A DNA stretch of 64,000 nt from Rhineura floridana. Lineage: Eukaryota; Chordata; Lepidosauria; Squamata; Rhineuridae. A model generated the notes under the pieces. The model was not told the origin of the DNA. It saw only the letters and a program-made list of their open reading frames with translations, and searched no databases. The stretch is taken from contig NC_084497.1 of assembly GCF_030035675.1 (NCBI RefSeq), positions 28,505,955 to 28,569,954 on the forward strand. The letters run 5' to 3'. Position numbers and translations under genes: made by a program. Below, piece by piece: positions 1 to 36,300 of this stretch (the stretch's first letter is position 1; the number at the start of each line of letters is the position of its first letter).

Positions 1-269
1 GCCACTTCCTGGTGCCTCGGAGACCTTGTCTGTCATCTCACCGACCCCAGGCAGACAGGCACAGCTTCTGCTTGTACTGAATGGCATCGCTCTGTACGTT
101 GGCTCCCTTGCACCGTTCTGCCTGAGGTCTGGTCCCAGCTACTACAAGCAGCCAGTGGGGTTCACGAGCCCTGTTCACCTCTGCTGCTACGTTTGGGGAA
201 GAGTGCCGGTTCATGCTTGCCACCTGGGACGCGTCAACAGCGGAGATATCCGGAAAAAGAAAAAACAAC

Positions 270-368
270 CTTTAATATATATATTTTTAATTTTTGTAAA
301 CCGCCCAGAGAGCTTTGGCTATGGGGCAGTATATAAATGTAATAAATAAATAAATAAATAAATAAAAT
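270..368 (+). repeat. Interspersed-repeat 3' tail with (TAAA)n
   Basis: The segment TTGTAAACCGCCCAGAGAG ... GGCAGTATATAAATGTAATAAATAAA is the kind of 3' end seen on many squamate LINEs and SINEs: a conserved short hairpin followed by a tetranucleotide run. The body of the element is not recognisable upstream. Confidence 0.55.
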
Positions 369-1466
369 ATGTATAAGATCCTCTCAACTTCCTCTACACG
401 TTCCTATCTTGGTGTTCGATCGCTTTCCTTAAATGGAATCCTTATGGGGGAAAGTTGATGCCTGCAGCCGGCTTGAAACCTGTTAGCTGCTGCATAAGTG
501 GTTCTCTTGTGTGAAGCCCGGTGCTCTCAACCCAAGCAGGCTTTTGTCCATCTGTCTTTCTTCAAAACAGCCCCCTGTCTAAGCCCTTAAATGTGCTCCG
601 AGTGCTGGTCTGCTATAAAAACCTTGTTTGTGGGAGTGATGTTATGAATTTCTCGTGGATGAAATTACTGCTGCAGCTAGCAATCTTTCTTGCCCCCCCC
701 CTTTTCTTTTTGGGTTGGAAGGGAATGTGCACAATTGGCAGGCCAGAAAAGTGCTAGTAGCGGTTGTGCTGTTCCTCTGAAATTTCATTCCCTGGGCTCT
801 GCAGAAGAAATCTACTAACCGCAATTAAATTAAGCCCACCTTGTTAAAAGCGGCTGGGGGGGAGGAAGTGGGGAGGTTTGGCTGGGGGAGAGCGAACCTC
901 AGCAATTACCTGCTCCAGACACAGATGAGTGTTCTTAAATGGAAGTAGAAGAAGTTGTATACCACCCCCACCCCCGAGAATCTTTAAGCAGTGGAGAGCT
1001 CTAACCTGGATTATTTCTCTCTATGCCTTTTTTCCTGCCTCCTTGGAAATAAGTCTATAATACCTTTTTTAAAAAAAAATGCTTTGGGTATTGATCATCT
1101 GCCTTTTTGCCTCATGGTGGCCCTCAAAAGCCTCAGAAAGCAATGGTAAGACACAAGACAATCATGATAAAGCAGCTGATTTAATAAAGACAAGCACAGA
1201 GCTGGCAGTTTGAAAAAAGGATAGCATGGAGCAGCAGCAAGCTTGAAAGGGGCCAGATGTCATAAGGCCCCGCTACAGAAGCCCTAGGCTGGTGCCTGGG
1301 GGAAAAAAGGATGTCTAGGGAGGGAGTGCCGCAGTTTGGACATCATCACACAGAGGACCCTCTCTGGTAATTCGGATAAGGCTTCTGATGAAGACCTTGA
1401 GTGGTGGGCAGGTTTATGTGGAGGCCTGCTCTGCTCACAAGAAAGTAGAGCTGCCTTTGGGTTTTG

Positions 1467-1551
1467 GACTCCCAACTCTCATCACCCTCGTGGTGCTGGG
1501 CCAGATGGGAGTTGCAGTTCGAAACATCTGGAGGCAGCCAGGTTAGCAGAG
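1467..1551. repeat. Fold-back element copy, ACTACAACTCCCAT family
   Basis: Diverged copy of a short palindromic element that recurs throughout the window: CTCCCAACTCTCATCACC on one arm and AGATGGGAGTTGCAGTTC on the other, followed by the typical CATCTGGAGGC end. Elsewhere the consensus arms read ACTACAACTCCCATCA and TGATGGGAGTTGTAGT. No coding capacity; non-autonomous DNA-element-like, family not named. Confidence 0.6.
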
Positions 1552-1774
1552 GCTGTCGTACACACACCCGTCGTTCTGTCTCTGTGCCGATTACCAGGCG
1601 GGGTCTACACAGGCAGGATATTTAGGTGGAAGAATGCCGAGGTGGCAGAATGGACAGTGCCACTTCAGACTGCAGCTGGGAAGAGCTGGGGGGGGGGTCG
1701 CTTAAAACGAAAATTCACCAGAGAGAGGGATTCGACCATACCACTGTCCTGGAGGGGATTATTTTGACCCTTGA

Positions 1775-27224
<25,450 letters not shown>

Positions 27225-28110
27225 AAGCAAATACTCCGCCGACGCGAACGAGACACGCCGTGCACTCATCAATTCCTTTTTTTTCTTAGAAGACATTTTC
27301 TCTCTCTCCGCACCCTCTCCCTCTTGCCTGCCACCATTTTTTTGTCTCCATCAGATCACTCCCCCCAGATATATCTTCCACTTGCGAGCGCTGTCTCAAT
27401 TCCCCCCTGCCTCTCCACCTGCACCCCCCAATGAATAAAGCTGTATAAACTTTCTTCAGTCTCTCACGGCTTAATGTGCATCCATCTTTTTATTATCGAA
27501 ACCTTGCAGAGCATTTCTGTTGAGTAACCCACAGGAGGGTGTTGGGGATGTGGTTTTTTTAAAAAAAAACCTTTTTTTTTGCCTTTTCCCCTGACCTTTC
27601 ATTTAAATGCCTAAAAATCACGCCGTCATTCTGTTAGCCTTCCCTTCCCTCTGCCCTGCCCCCTCACTTCCCTCGCTCTGCGTTCTTTCCATCTTTCGTT
27701 ACGTTGGTGTAAAAAATGTAAAACAAAGTTAACGACGACAAAACTTTATTAAATACTGTGGTGTGTGAAAGAGGAAGCATAAGGGGCAATGAACTGAAAC
27801 AATTGATCCGTGTGTGTTTGGGGACGGTTGTGGGGGTGTGACGGGGCGCAGAAGGTTGGTGTGAAGCCTCCCCCCCTTTTTGAGCAATGATAAACTTTGC
27901 TGCGTTAGGCGACGGCCAACAGCTGTCCTTTCTTAATTGGGATAATGCGGTGCACTTCCGCCCCCCACTCGTTTTGGACTTCTATGGGATGCTTAAAAAA
28001 ACAAACCACAAACACCCCGACCCTGGTTAATTTTGTTTTAATTTGTAATGCTTAAATTTGAATCTTCATCTTATACTTGAGCCTCCATACGTAAATAAAT
28101 AAAAAATAAA
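27225..28110 (+). other. CAPZB: CAPZB 3' untranslated region
   Basis: The sequence after the beta-2 stop is pyrimidine-rich and almost free of interspersed repeats. It holds an AATAAA at 27434-27439 about 210 nt after the stop, a second AT-rich zone near 27740-27755 (CTTTATTAAATACTG) and further AATAAA hexamers near 28092-28108. The proximal signal probably gives a short 3' UTR; use of the distal ones is inferred from the lack of repeats up to that point. Confidence 0.6.
27434..27439 (+). terminator. CAPZB: CAPZB proximal polyadenylation signal AATAAA
   Basis: A canonical AATAAA in the context CAATGAATAAAGCTG, followed within 40 nt by TTCTTCAGTCTCTC and later by a T-rich stretch. It is the first canonical hexamer after both CAPZB stop codons. 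Confidence 0.65.
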
Positions 28111-28429
28111 CTGCAAAAAAAACAATGAAAAGTATGTTGGGGAGTCAGGAGTTCTTGTCCTCGCCTCCTTCCGCTGTTCCTTATGAGGGGCTGCTTGGTG
28201 TGTGGGTGGTTGCGCCAGGGAATTGTTCTCTCGTCCAGCTTCAGGCGGAACGCAGGAGGTGGCTTTGTACGCGCCTGCAGTGAGACGATTTGGCTCATGT
28301 CAGGGCAAGGAAACCTGGTGCCCTTTCAGATGGTGCTGGACTCACCCGCTGGCATCGGCCAGCCCGACCCGTAGTCAGGGATGACAGGAGAGCCATTGGG
28401 TTCCCGAACCCTGGTCTATAAATCACCCT

Positions 28430-28557
28430 TCTTCAACCTTGGGTCCCTGGATGATGTCAGACCACAAACTCCCATCAACCCCAGCCAGTTTAGCCAAGGA
28501 TCATGGGAGCTGTAGTCCAACCACATCTGGGGACCCAAGATTGGAGAAGGGTGGTCT
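28430..28557. repeat. Fold-back element copy with long pairing arms
   Basis: Outer arms CACCCTTCTTCAACCTTGGG and ACCCAAGATTGGAGAAGGGT pair, and the inner arms ACTCCCATCAACCCCAGCC and TCATGGGAGCTGTAGTCC are the common core. This copy shows the outer ends of the element better than most. Confidence 0.75.
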
Positions 28558-28789
28558 AGATGAGCAGACAAGTCTCCAGATCCAACGTTGCCTCTGACAC
28601 GATCGTGCTTGGTGGCCTCGTGTAAGCCATTCTCTCTCTGACAGACACCCCCCCCCCCACTGCAATATAGGACTAACGCTGTCTCGTTTTATAGGCTCGT
28701 TGCAAGAGTAACGTTTGTCAAGGGCTTTGAATGTTCGAAACGGATGATGACTATCAACAAACCTGCCACGAGAGGCAGTGGTGGCAGAT

Positions 28790-29055
28790 GCCGACTTGGG
28801 TGGCTTTGGAGGGAGAGAATGGAAGGACGGGGCTCTCGATGGCCACTAGCCATGATGGCTATTCTCTGCTTCTGCGCTTGGGGGTGATCTGCTTCCGAAT
28901 GCCAGTTGCTGGAAAGCATAGGGAGGGGAGAGTTGCTCTTGTGTCCAGGTGCCTTGCAGGCTTCCCTTCAGGGGCATCCGGTTGGCCGGTGTGAGAACAG
29001 GAGGCGGGATTAGAGGGGCCTCCTTTAGCCTGACCCAGCAGGCTCTTCTTTCGTT
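28790..29055 (+). mobile_element. CR1 LINE 3' end
   Basis: GGCCACTAGCCATGATGGCT, CTTCCGAATGCCAGTTGCTG, GCATCCGGTTGGCCGGTGTG and TGACCCAGCAGGCTCTTCTT follow the usual 3' UTR order of this CR1 subfamily. Confidence 0.75.
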
Positions 29056-30388
29056 AAACCTCATTCTGTTATTTCTTTTGGACTCCGAGTCCTCGATAGA
29101 TAACTGCTTTCTGTGTTGGTGAAAGTGCTCCTTTTGCAACAAATTCTTTTTTAAGGTGTGCAAAGCAACTATGGGGCAGTTGTTGCAACAGATTGATTTA
29201 GCTATCCCGCTGGTTTGGGCCCTTGCTGGCTTCTACCAAAAGGAAGCGCACCCCAGGAAACTTGCCTTGTGCAATTATCCTTCGGCTGAACTTGTTCCTG
29301 TTTAATTTTGCTTAATAGTACTTTAAAAAACCCTCTTATTTTTTCCTGGTTAATTTCTTCTCAGGCAATTTAAGTCTGACAGCGCATGCTGTTTATACTC
29401 ACGCTGGGGCCCTTGCAGTAATTATGAAATCAGAACACTGAAGCGTGGCAGAACTCCCAAAAAAGGGCAGCAGGTTCTTATATTATTACTTTGTAATGTG
29501 GAATTTGAACCGCACCGTTTAAGACGTTCCTCCAGCATTTTCTCTACTTGTTTCATTTTTTTTTTTTTAAAAAAAGATAGTTACTAGTCCTCAGTGTTGT
29601 GGAGGCAAGTTTGAAAGTGTGTATGTATGGGGGGGGAGTGCCTGGCAGAAAAAGGTCAAGATGACAGAGTTAAGGAACTTTTCTTAAGTGTTAGAAACTT
29701 GGTTGAAAGTTTTCCTGACTTCAGCGCTTGAGAGCAAGGTCTCTTCTTACTAGTTCTATGTTTGCCAAACTCACCCAGCAACCCCACCCTATGCAAAGCT
29801 CTAAATTAAAAGAAACTGGTGGTGGTGGGGAAAAGAATTCTGTCTGGGGAAGGCAAATGCATGCAGATGTGCAGGAAAAGGGATTTGTTATTACCTTTGT
29901 CCATCTGTACCACTAAAATGCCTATTTAAAAAAAGAATACCTCACCTGTGCAACAGAACAAGACGTGTGCCTCTTACCCTTCGAGGAATCTCGGAAGAAA
30001 TCATATGCAACTGCATTTATGAACGGAAATAATGAACACCAAAGAGAGCTACACATGTAGTGTTTTCCCTTTATCCAAACCTTTAAATTAATCACATTTC
30101 CCCCATTTTGATCACAGAGGAGCTACATTCCCCTTCAGCTGAGAAAAATCATATAAAAGTATAAACGCACACTAGTTTCAGTTCCTCAGTTTGGATCTTA
30201 TTGATTCATCCTCGCTCCCTATTTAGAGGTAGTGAGACCCAACTCCAAAAAACGCCTGTCCCTTGGAGGAAAGATCTTTTCTGCAGAAAGAGAAGACCAA
30301 GCTGCTTTGCTCTCTTTCCAAAGTCTGGATGAAGAGAAAAGTCCTTTGCTGTCAGGCCGGCATCTCCATTTCCTTAAGATGGTGTCAA

Positions 30389-33300
30389 TCAGCTGTCAAG
30401 AGGTTCATCTTCCTTACCGAGAAGAGCATCTCGTTCCTCGAGCGGTGGTAGCCTCCTCTGACGATAGGCAAGGAACTGAAAGGAAATCTGGATTGGGAGA
30501 GTTAAGGTCTGCTTTTGCAACTAGAAAAGCCTAGCTTTTCCTTGCACATCTCCATTATATTTTTGGCAAGGCCACATTTAAGTGGCAAGGGTTTTCTACA
30601 GAGCTGCAGGTTTCTCATTCCTGCAGTAGATCTATTGAAATCAGGGAACCTGAGTAAATTAAGTCCATTGATTTCAAGGGGTCTACTCCGAATAAGACAA
30701 ACACTGTATAATCGCCCAACAAAATTTCTATTCTAACTTGTTCTTTATTACATTTATGTCCTGCCTTGCCTCTCAGAAGGAGCCCAGGGCAGCGAACAAA
30801 AACACTAAAAGCACTTAAAACACCTTAAAAACAAGATTTTAAATCATACTAAAACATCTTTAAAAACATATTAAAACAAAATATTTTAAACAGCTATAAA
30901 AAACCCTTAAAAAGCAATTCCAGCACCGACGCAGGCTGAGATAAGGTCTCTACTCAAAAGGCTTGTTGAAAGAGGAAGGTCTTCAGTAGGCGCCAAAAAG
31001 ACAAAGTCACTTAGTAAGCTTTTTTGAGTGAGCAGAGATTTGAAGCTGGGGCTCCCTGGTAAAAAAAAAAAAAAGGTGTAACTCGCTAACCATTACACAG
31101 CATCGTCTACAGAATTCTGCACAGAATTTTGGCTCTGCTTGTAAATGCAGAAAACACACAAAGGCCTGGGGCTCTGGGAAGGATACAACGATGTCTAGAG
31201 AGAGGACTCCCAGACTGCCGATCAGCCAAGGGAGGTGGTGGATAACATAGCTGCCCTCCGCTTGGCCCGGATCCGGGTTTTTCAGCAAGACACTGACTCC
31301 ATACAGTGTGTTTCCCAGCATTACCAGAGCAAAGAGGGAGTAAGAGATGCCGCTGGTCGATTTCCTCTTGAACTGCCAGGTAAAATTAGAGACAGGCCTG
31401 TGATTACTTGGAAATGCTTTCACGTCAGTCTAAGGTGCAGATGAATTTGGGATACTGCATACTCTGTGCGCAGGCATGCATGGACGCACAGACTTCAGCC
31501 TTGTCGGTTCTTTTTTTTTAAAACTAGAACCCCAAGACCAACAGCTACTAGCCACAATGGCTATGTTTTCCCTCCGCTGTTGGAGGCAGCGCACTTGAAT
31601 GCCAGTTCCTGGGGACTGGAAGCCGGGAGAGTTGCTCCTGCGCCCAAGACCTGCTTGTGGGCTTACCATTGGGGGCAACTGGTTGGCCACCGAGAACAGA
31701 GAAGGGGACTAGATGGGCCTCTGGTCTAATCCAGCAAGCTCTTCTTACATTCAGATCGACCAACCAGAGCCAGGAGCAAAAAAAAAAAGCATACCATTAA
31801 ACTGAGAGAACAGGGTGCTTGACGCACACGCTGGGCCTGGGAAACGATCTTTGCGAGCTGAACAGAACTCTCAGTCCTACCCGTGATTGTAATCTCTCTC
31901 TCTCTCTCCCCCCGCCCACCCCATAGCTTGTGATCAGGAAAGGTTCTCAGCAAGCCTTAGAATTCCAGTTAATAGGAGCAGGGCAAGCTAACTGGCTTAT
32001 GCCAGGTCAGAATATTTGTCACGTCTAGCCCAGTGGGATGCACTCTGACTGGGTCCCAGACACCCATTACTTGCAACCTGATCCTATTTAACTGGAGATG
32101 CCGTTGGGGAGTGAGCCAGAGACCTTCTGCAAGCAAAGCGGATGCTCTAACCACTGAGCTGCCGCCCTTCCCTTAAGATACAGGGATGTAAAAAGCTCCC
32201 TTGAATGTTGAGTCGGACCCTCGGCCTGTCTGTCTGCACCAGAGATGGGGAACATCTGTGCCCCCTCCCTTGGAGGCTGTCAAGACCCCCATCAGCCCCA
32301 GCTAGAGGTTCATACTTTTCATGGGCCCTGGTCAATACAAAGTGGAAGCCGCTCTCCAGGGTTTTAGGCAAGGGCATTCCCGGACCTGCCTGGGGATGTG
32401 GCCGGCCACTGAACCTGGGAACCTTCTGCATGCAAAGGAGATGCTCAGCCACTGAGCTACGGCCGTTACCCTAAAAAGTAAAGCAAGGTCCTGGTCCTCA
32501 TGGTTCTGAATAAAGGGTGGATTTAAATAAAAATACAGGAAGGTCAGTATCATTGGCCCATCTGTCTCAGTACTGTCCAGAGTTTTAGGCGGGACATTCC
32601 CAGCCCTACCTGGAGATGTTGGGGCTTGAACCTGGGACATTCTGCATGTAAGGCAGGCGCTCTGCCACTGAGCTACGGCCCTTCTCCCTTAATATATAGG
32701 AAGCTGCCTTATAGAGAGTCAGACCACTTGGTTCATCTGGCTCCGTACTGCCTGCACTGACTGGCAGCGGCTCGCCAGGGTTTCGGACGGAGTGTCTCCC
32801 AGCAGTACCTACAGATGCTGCCAGGGACTGAACCTCAGACCTTCTGCATGCAAAGCAGGTGCTCTGCCGCCGAGCCACAGTCTCCCCGCTCTCCTAAGCT
32901 GGCTTGAAGGAGATGCCTGTACTGAAACAGGGTGTCCCGTTTCTGAAGCACCACTTACGTTTGTGTAGATCTGGGGGACCCGGGAGAGCAGGTAGAGCAG
33001 CGATGAAATGGATCCGACAACAAAACCGACAATTTCCCTCTTGGTGAAAGGCTGCGGAAGACGCGGGCGGGTTAAGGAAGACGGCAGAATCCCAAGAGGA
33101 GGTGGGGTCCAGGCAAAGGACAAAAGCACATGGAAATGGTTCACAGGGAAGCCTCAGCACAAAGCAAGGAAGGCCCCTCTGCACAGCTGGTTTCTCTCAA
33201 AAGCGCTCTGGCCAAAGCAGAGCTGAAACCACCCATGGAACACCTTTTTCACCGACTGATTCATCTGTCTGGTAGGATTTCCACCACCACCCCCTCTGTT

Positions 33301-36300
33301 GCGTGGGATGTTGTCACAGGGACAAACAGCCCCATCTGAATGAATGAGGATTCCTCATCGTGTGTGTCTGTGCAGTTTCCCCTGTGGGGACCAATTACTG
33401 TAACCTGTAACAAAATGTTGCAGCATAGATTTCAGATACTCCATTTCTTTCCTCCCATCCCCAACGCTCAGCATTCCATGCCCCCCTAAGCATGCTCAAT
33501 CCTCGCTGTGCCATTTTTTGAGTCCTGCCCTGCTCTGCTTAGGTTTTTTTAAAAATGAATTCTGTCCAAACCAGCCGCTCCCCTCCTTTTAAAAGGAATG
33601 AGCTCACCTCCCATCCAGACCAAGGTTGATCTTCTGCGGAAGAGAGCAGCGTCCTCCCTTTGAATGCCGAAGTTCCATCCCCGAGGCGAGAGGTGGGTCC
33701 TCCCAGAAAAGAGGTCACTGACACCGTTCCCACAAAAAGGAACACAAAAATGGTGTTGATTGAAGCAGAAACTGAGGACAGAAGAGAGAAATTGGTTAGA
33801 CGCCTGCCTATGTAGCCTGGCCTCGATTGTCTATGCTCTTCAGACTTCCTGCCTGGACTACTGCAATGCACTCTATGTGGGGCTGTCCTTGAAGACAGTC
33901 CGGAAGTTGCAGCTAGTGTAGAATGCGGCTGCTAGGCTGGTAAGTGGAGCAGCCCAACAGGACAATGTTTCACCAGTCCAGAAAGCACTGCACTGGCTGC
34001 CAGAGAGCTACTGGCCCCAATTCAAGGTGTTAGTGCTAACGAGACTCCCCCAGTATTAACCATCACAAGTCATTTGATTGGCAGGGCAGGCCCTTTGGCG
34101 GCGTCGCCTCTGGCTGCTGTCTGGTTGACATTGACCCATGATATGGCCTTCTCAGTGGTGGCTTCCTATCTGTGGAAGGCCCTCCCTAGTGAGGTGCGTC
34201 TGTCTCCCTCATTATTGATCTTCAGGAATTTTTAAGAAAACATTCGTGTTTACCCAGGCATTTGATGGCTGAGAGATATTGGTAACCATGAAATTGGTAA
34301 CCGTGAGGGTCTGCGGTTGCTTTTAAATATTCTAATTGTTCTTTAGATGGTTTATATGATTTTAAATTTAAATTGGACCATTTGATGTTTACCACCCTGG
34401 GCTCCTTTGGGAGAAAGGGTGGGATGCAAATAAAATAAAATAAATATTGAAGATTCCCTTAGGAAGTTTCCCAGAGTGCCTTGCTTTGCTGTCTTCAGAA
34501 TGCGGAATGCCAGCCCTGCTGTGTCTGCCCCCTTGGCTGATCATTCCACTGAGAGGCTCCCTGAATGTCTGTTTCCGTCTCCTACGCAGACAGTGCCGCT
34601 GTGCCCAATTAATCAGGGAGGGCCTTGGGAGAAATGAAACGTGGGCTAGAAAAGTCCACCTGTGTTATATCTACAAAGATGTAAACCTCAGCGTTAAACT
34701 ATCCCCAAAAAGAGAAATTAGTTATCTACAGCCAGGAAGTTGTTCAGAGTAATAGATCTACAGGAAGGATGTTTAAAAAGTTTGATGAGATGAACCCACA
34801 GGGATTCAAGTGCTTTGTTTTAAGATGGAAAGAAAAACCCCAGAGGCATCAGAATTCAAGCTTGCCTTGTGCCTTCTGATCCAAGAATCCTGTACCAGAG
34901 ACCTGTCCTTTTGTCCTCTATAAAGTACCATACAAACTAATGGAACTGTATAATTTAACAATAAAAGTGGATAGGAAGCTACTGTAGTTACACAGTGCCA
35001 GAGTTCATAGTGAGCCCTGCAGCCTATTAACTAATGAAGTGACCCTCAGAACATGTACAGAGTGCATCTCCCCCCCGCCCCCCCAAGCTTACTTTCCACC
35101 CTGGAAATTAGCGAGTGTGGGCAGAGGGGTCACAATGTCTTCTATGGAAACTCAAGTCCTGGAGCTTCGTGTACTTGTTAACGATGGCAAAGTAGGGCAG
35201 AAAAACTCTGTACATGCCCAGAGACAAACAAGTATTAAGTCAGATGCTTCAAACAGAAGTGGGCACTGGGACTAAGCCCCAACTCTGTTTAAAGGTATTT
35301 GCTGAAAACAAAGGTAGGGTTGGTGGATTGAAACTTACAGCTTCTGTTCTGGTTCTTGATTTTGTAGTAGAGGTAGAAAGAGATCATAAGCAAGTCTGCC
35401 AGTACATAATAAATGGCCGTGTATACCTGTGACAGGAGCAAAAAACAGCAATCGACAGCAGTTCCATATTAAAAAGAATTAGAATTCTGTGCTCAGGCTA
35501 TACAGATTCTGCAAGAAGAATGCACAGAATTCTGCAGCGCGATCAAGCGGGTGAAAAAAAGACCACCCTAAACTGCAGTCACAAATCACACAAAGTCATT
35601 TTAAGCCAATACACATCATACTTTTAAAGCACCCCTCCCCAAAAGAAACCTTGGAACTGTAGTTTGTTTAAGGGTGCTGGGAAACTTAGCTCTGTGAGGG
35701 GTAAACTACAGTTCCCAGGAGATTCTTTGGAGAAGAAAAATTTGCTGTAAATGTATGATGTGTCCACTGCCCCAGAGAAAAGAGGGTGGAGAAAACCAGC
35801 ACAGGAAAGTGACTCTCACTGAGTGGTGACTTGACATGTTCTAATGTTTATATTGGTGACTGTGGGGGGAGGGATTGATTCACTTGTATAGTTTTTCTTG
35901 TTAACACAATGTTGTTAACGTTGCTGAAAATTAATATATAAAACCTCAGTCCTGCAGTGGTAGGAAACCATTAAAAAACAAGGGCTACCAAAATGATCAG
36001 GGGATTAGACAAATGACAGGAGGTCTATACATGGCAATATGGAAACTCCATTTCCAGAGGCAGTCTACCTCTGAATACCAGGGACTTGAGATAAAACACA
36101 AGGAAGGGCTGTTGCTTTCGCCCCCTGTCTGCAGGCTTTCCGGAGGTGCCCGACTGGTCACTGTCAGGAAAAAGGATGTCCGATTAGAAGGGCAGTTTTT
36201 CTGATCCAGCAGGGCCCTTCTTATGTCCTTACCTGTAGTGGTAGCTGGTCAGCTAAGAAAGATCCAATCAGGTTTAAAGAGTCTCCTCCCAGCCATCCTA

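Larger units (their letters stand above)
28111..30388. other. CAPZB-SLC66A1 tail-to-tail intergenic and 3' UTR sequence
   Basis: Contains a fold-back copy (28430-28557), a plus-strand CR1 end (28790-29055) and repeat-poor sequence from 29.06 to 30.39 kb. The right part should include the SLC66A1 3' UTR. No single strong minus-strand AATAAA stood out; a minus ATTAAA at 29301-29306 is one option. The stretch at 29280-29460 is AT-rich and repeat-free, possibly conserved non-coding DNA. Confidence 0.5.
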
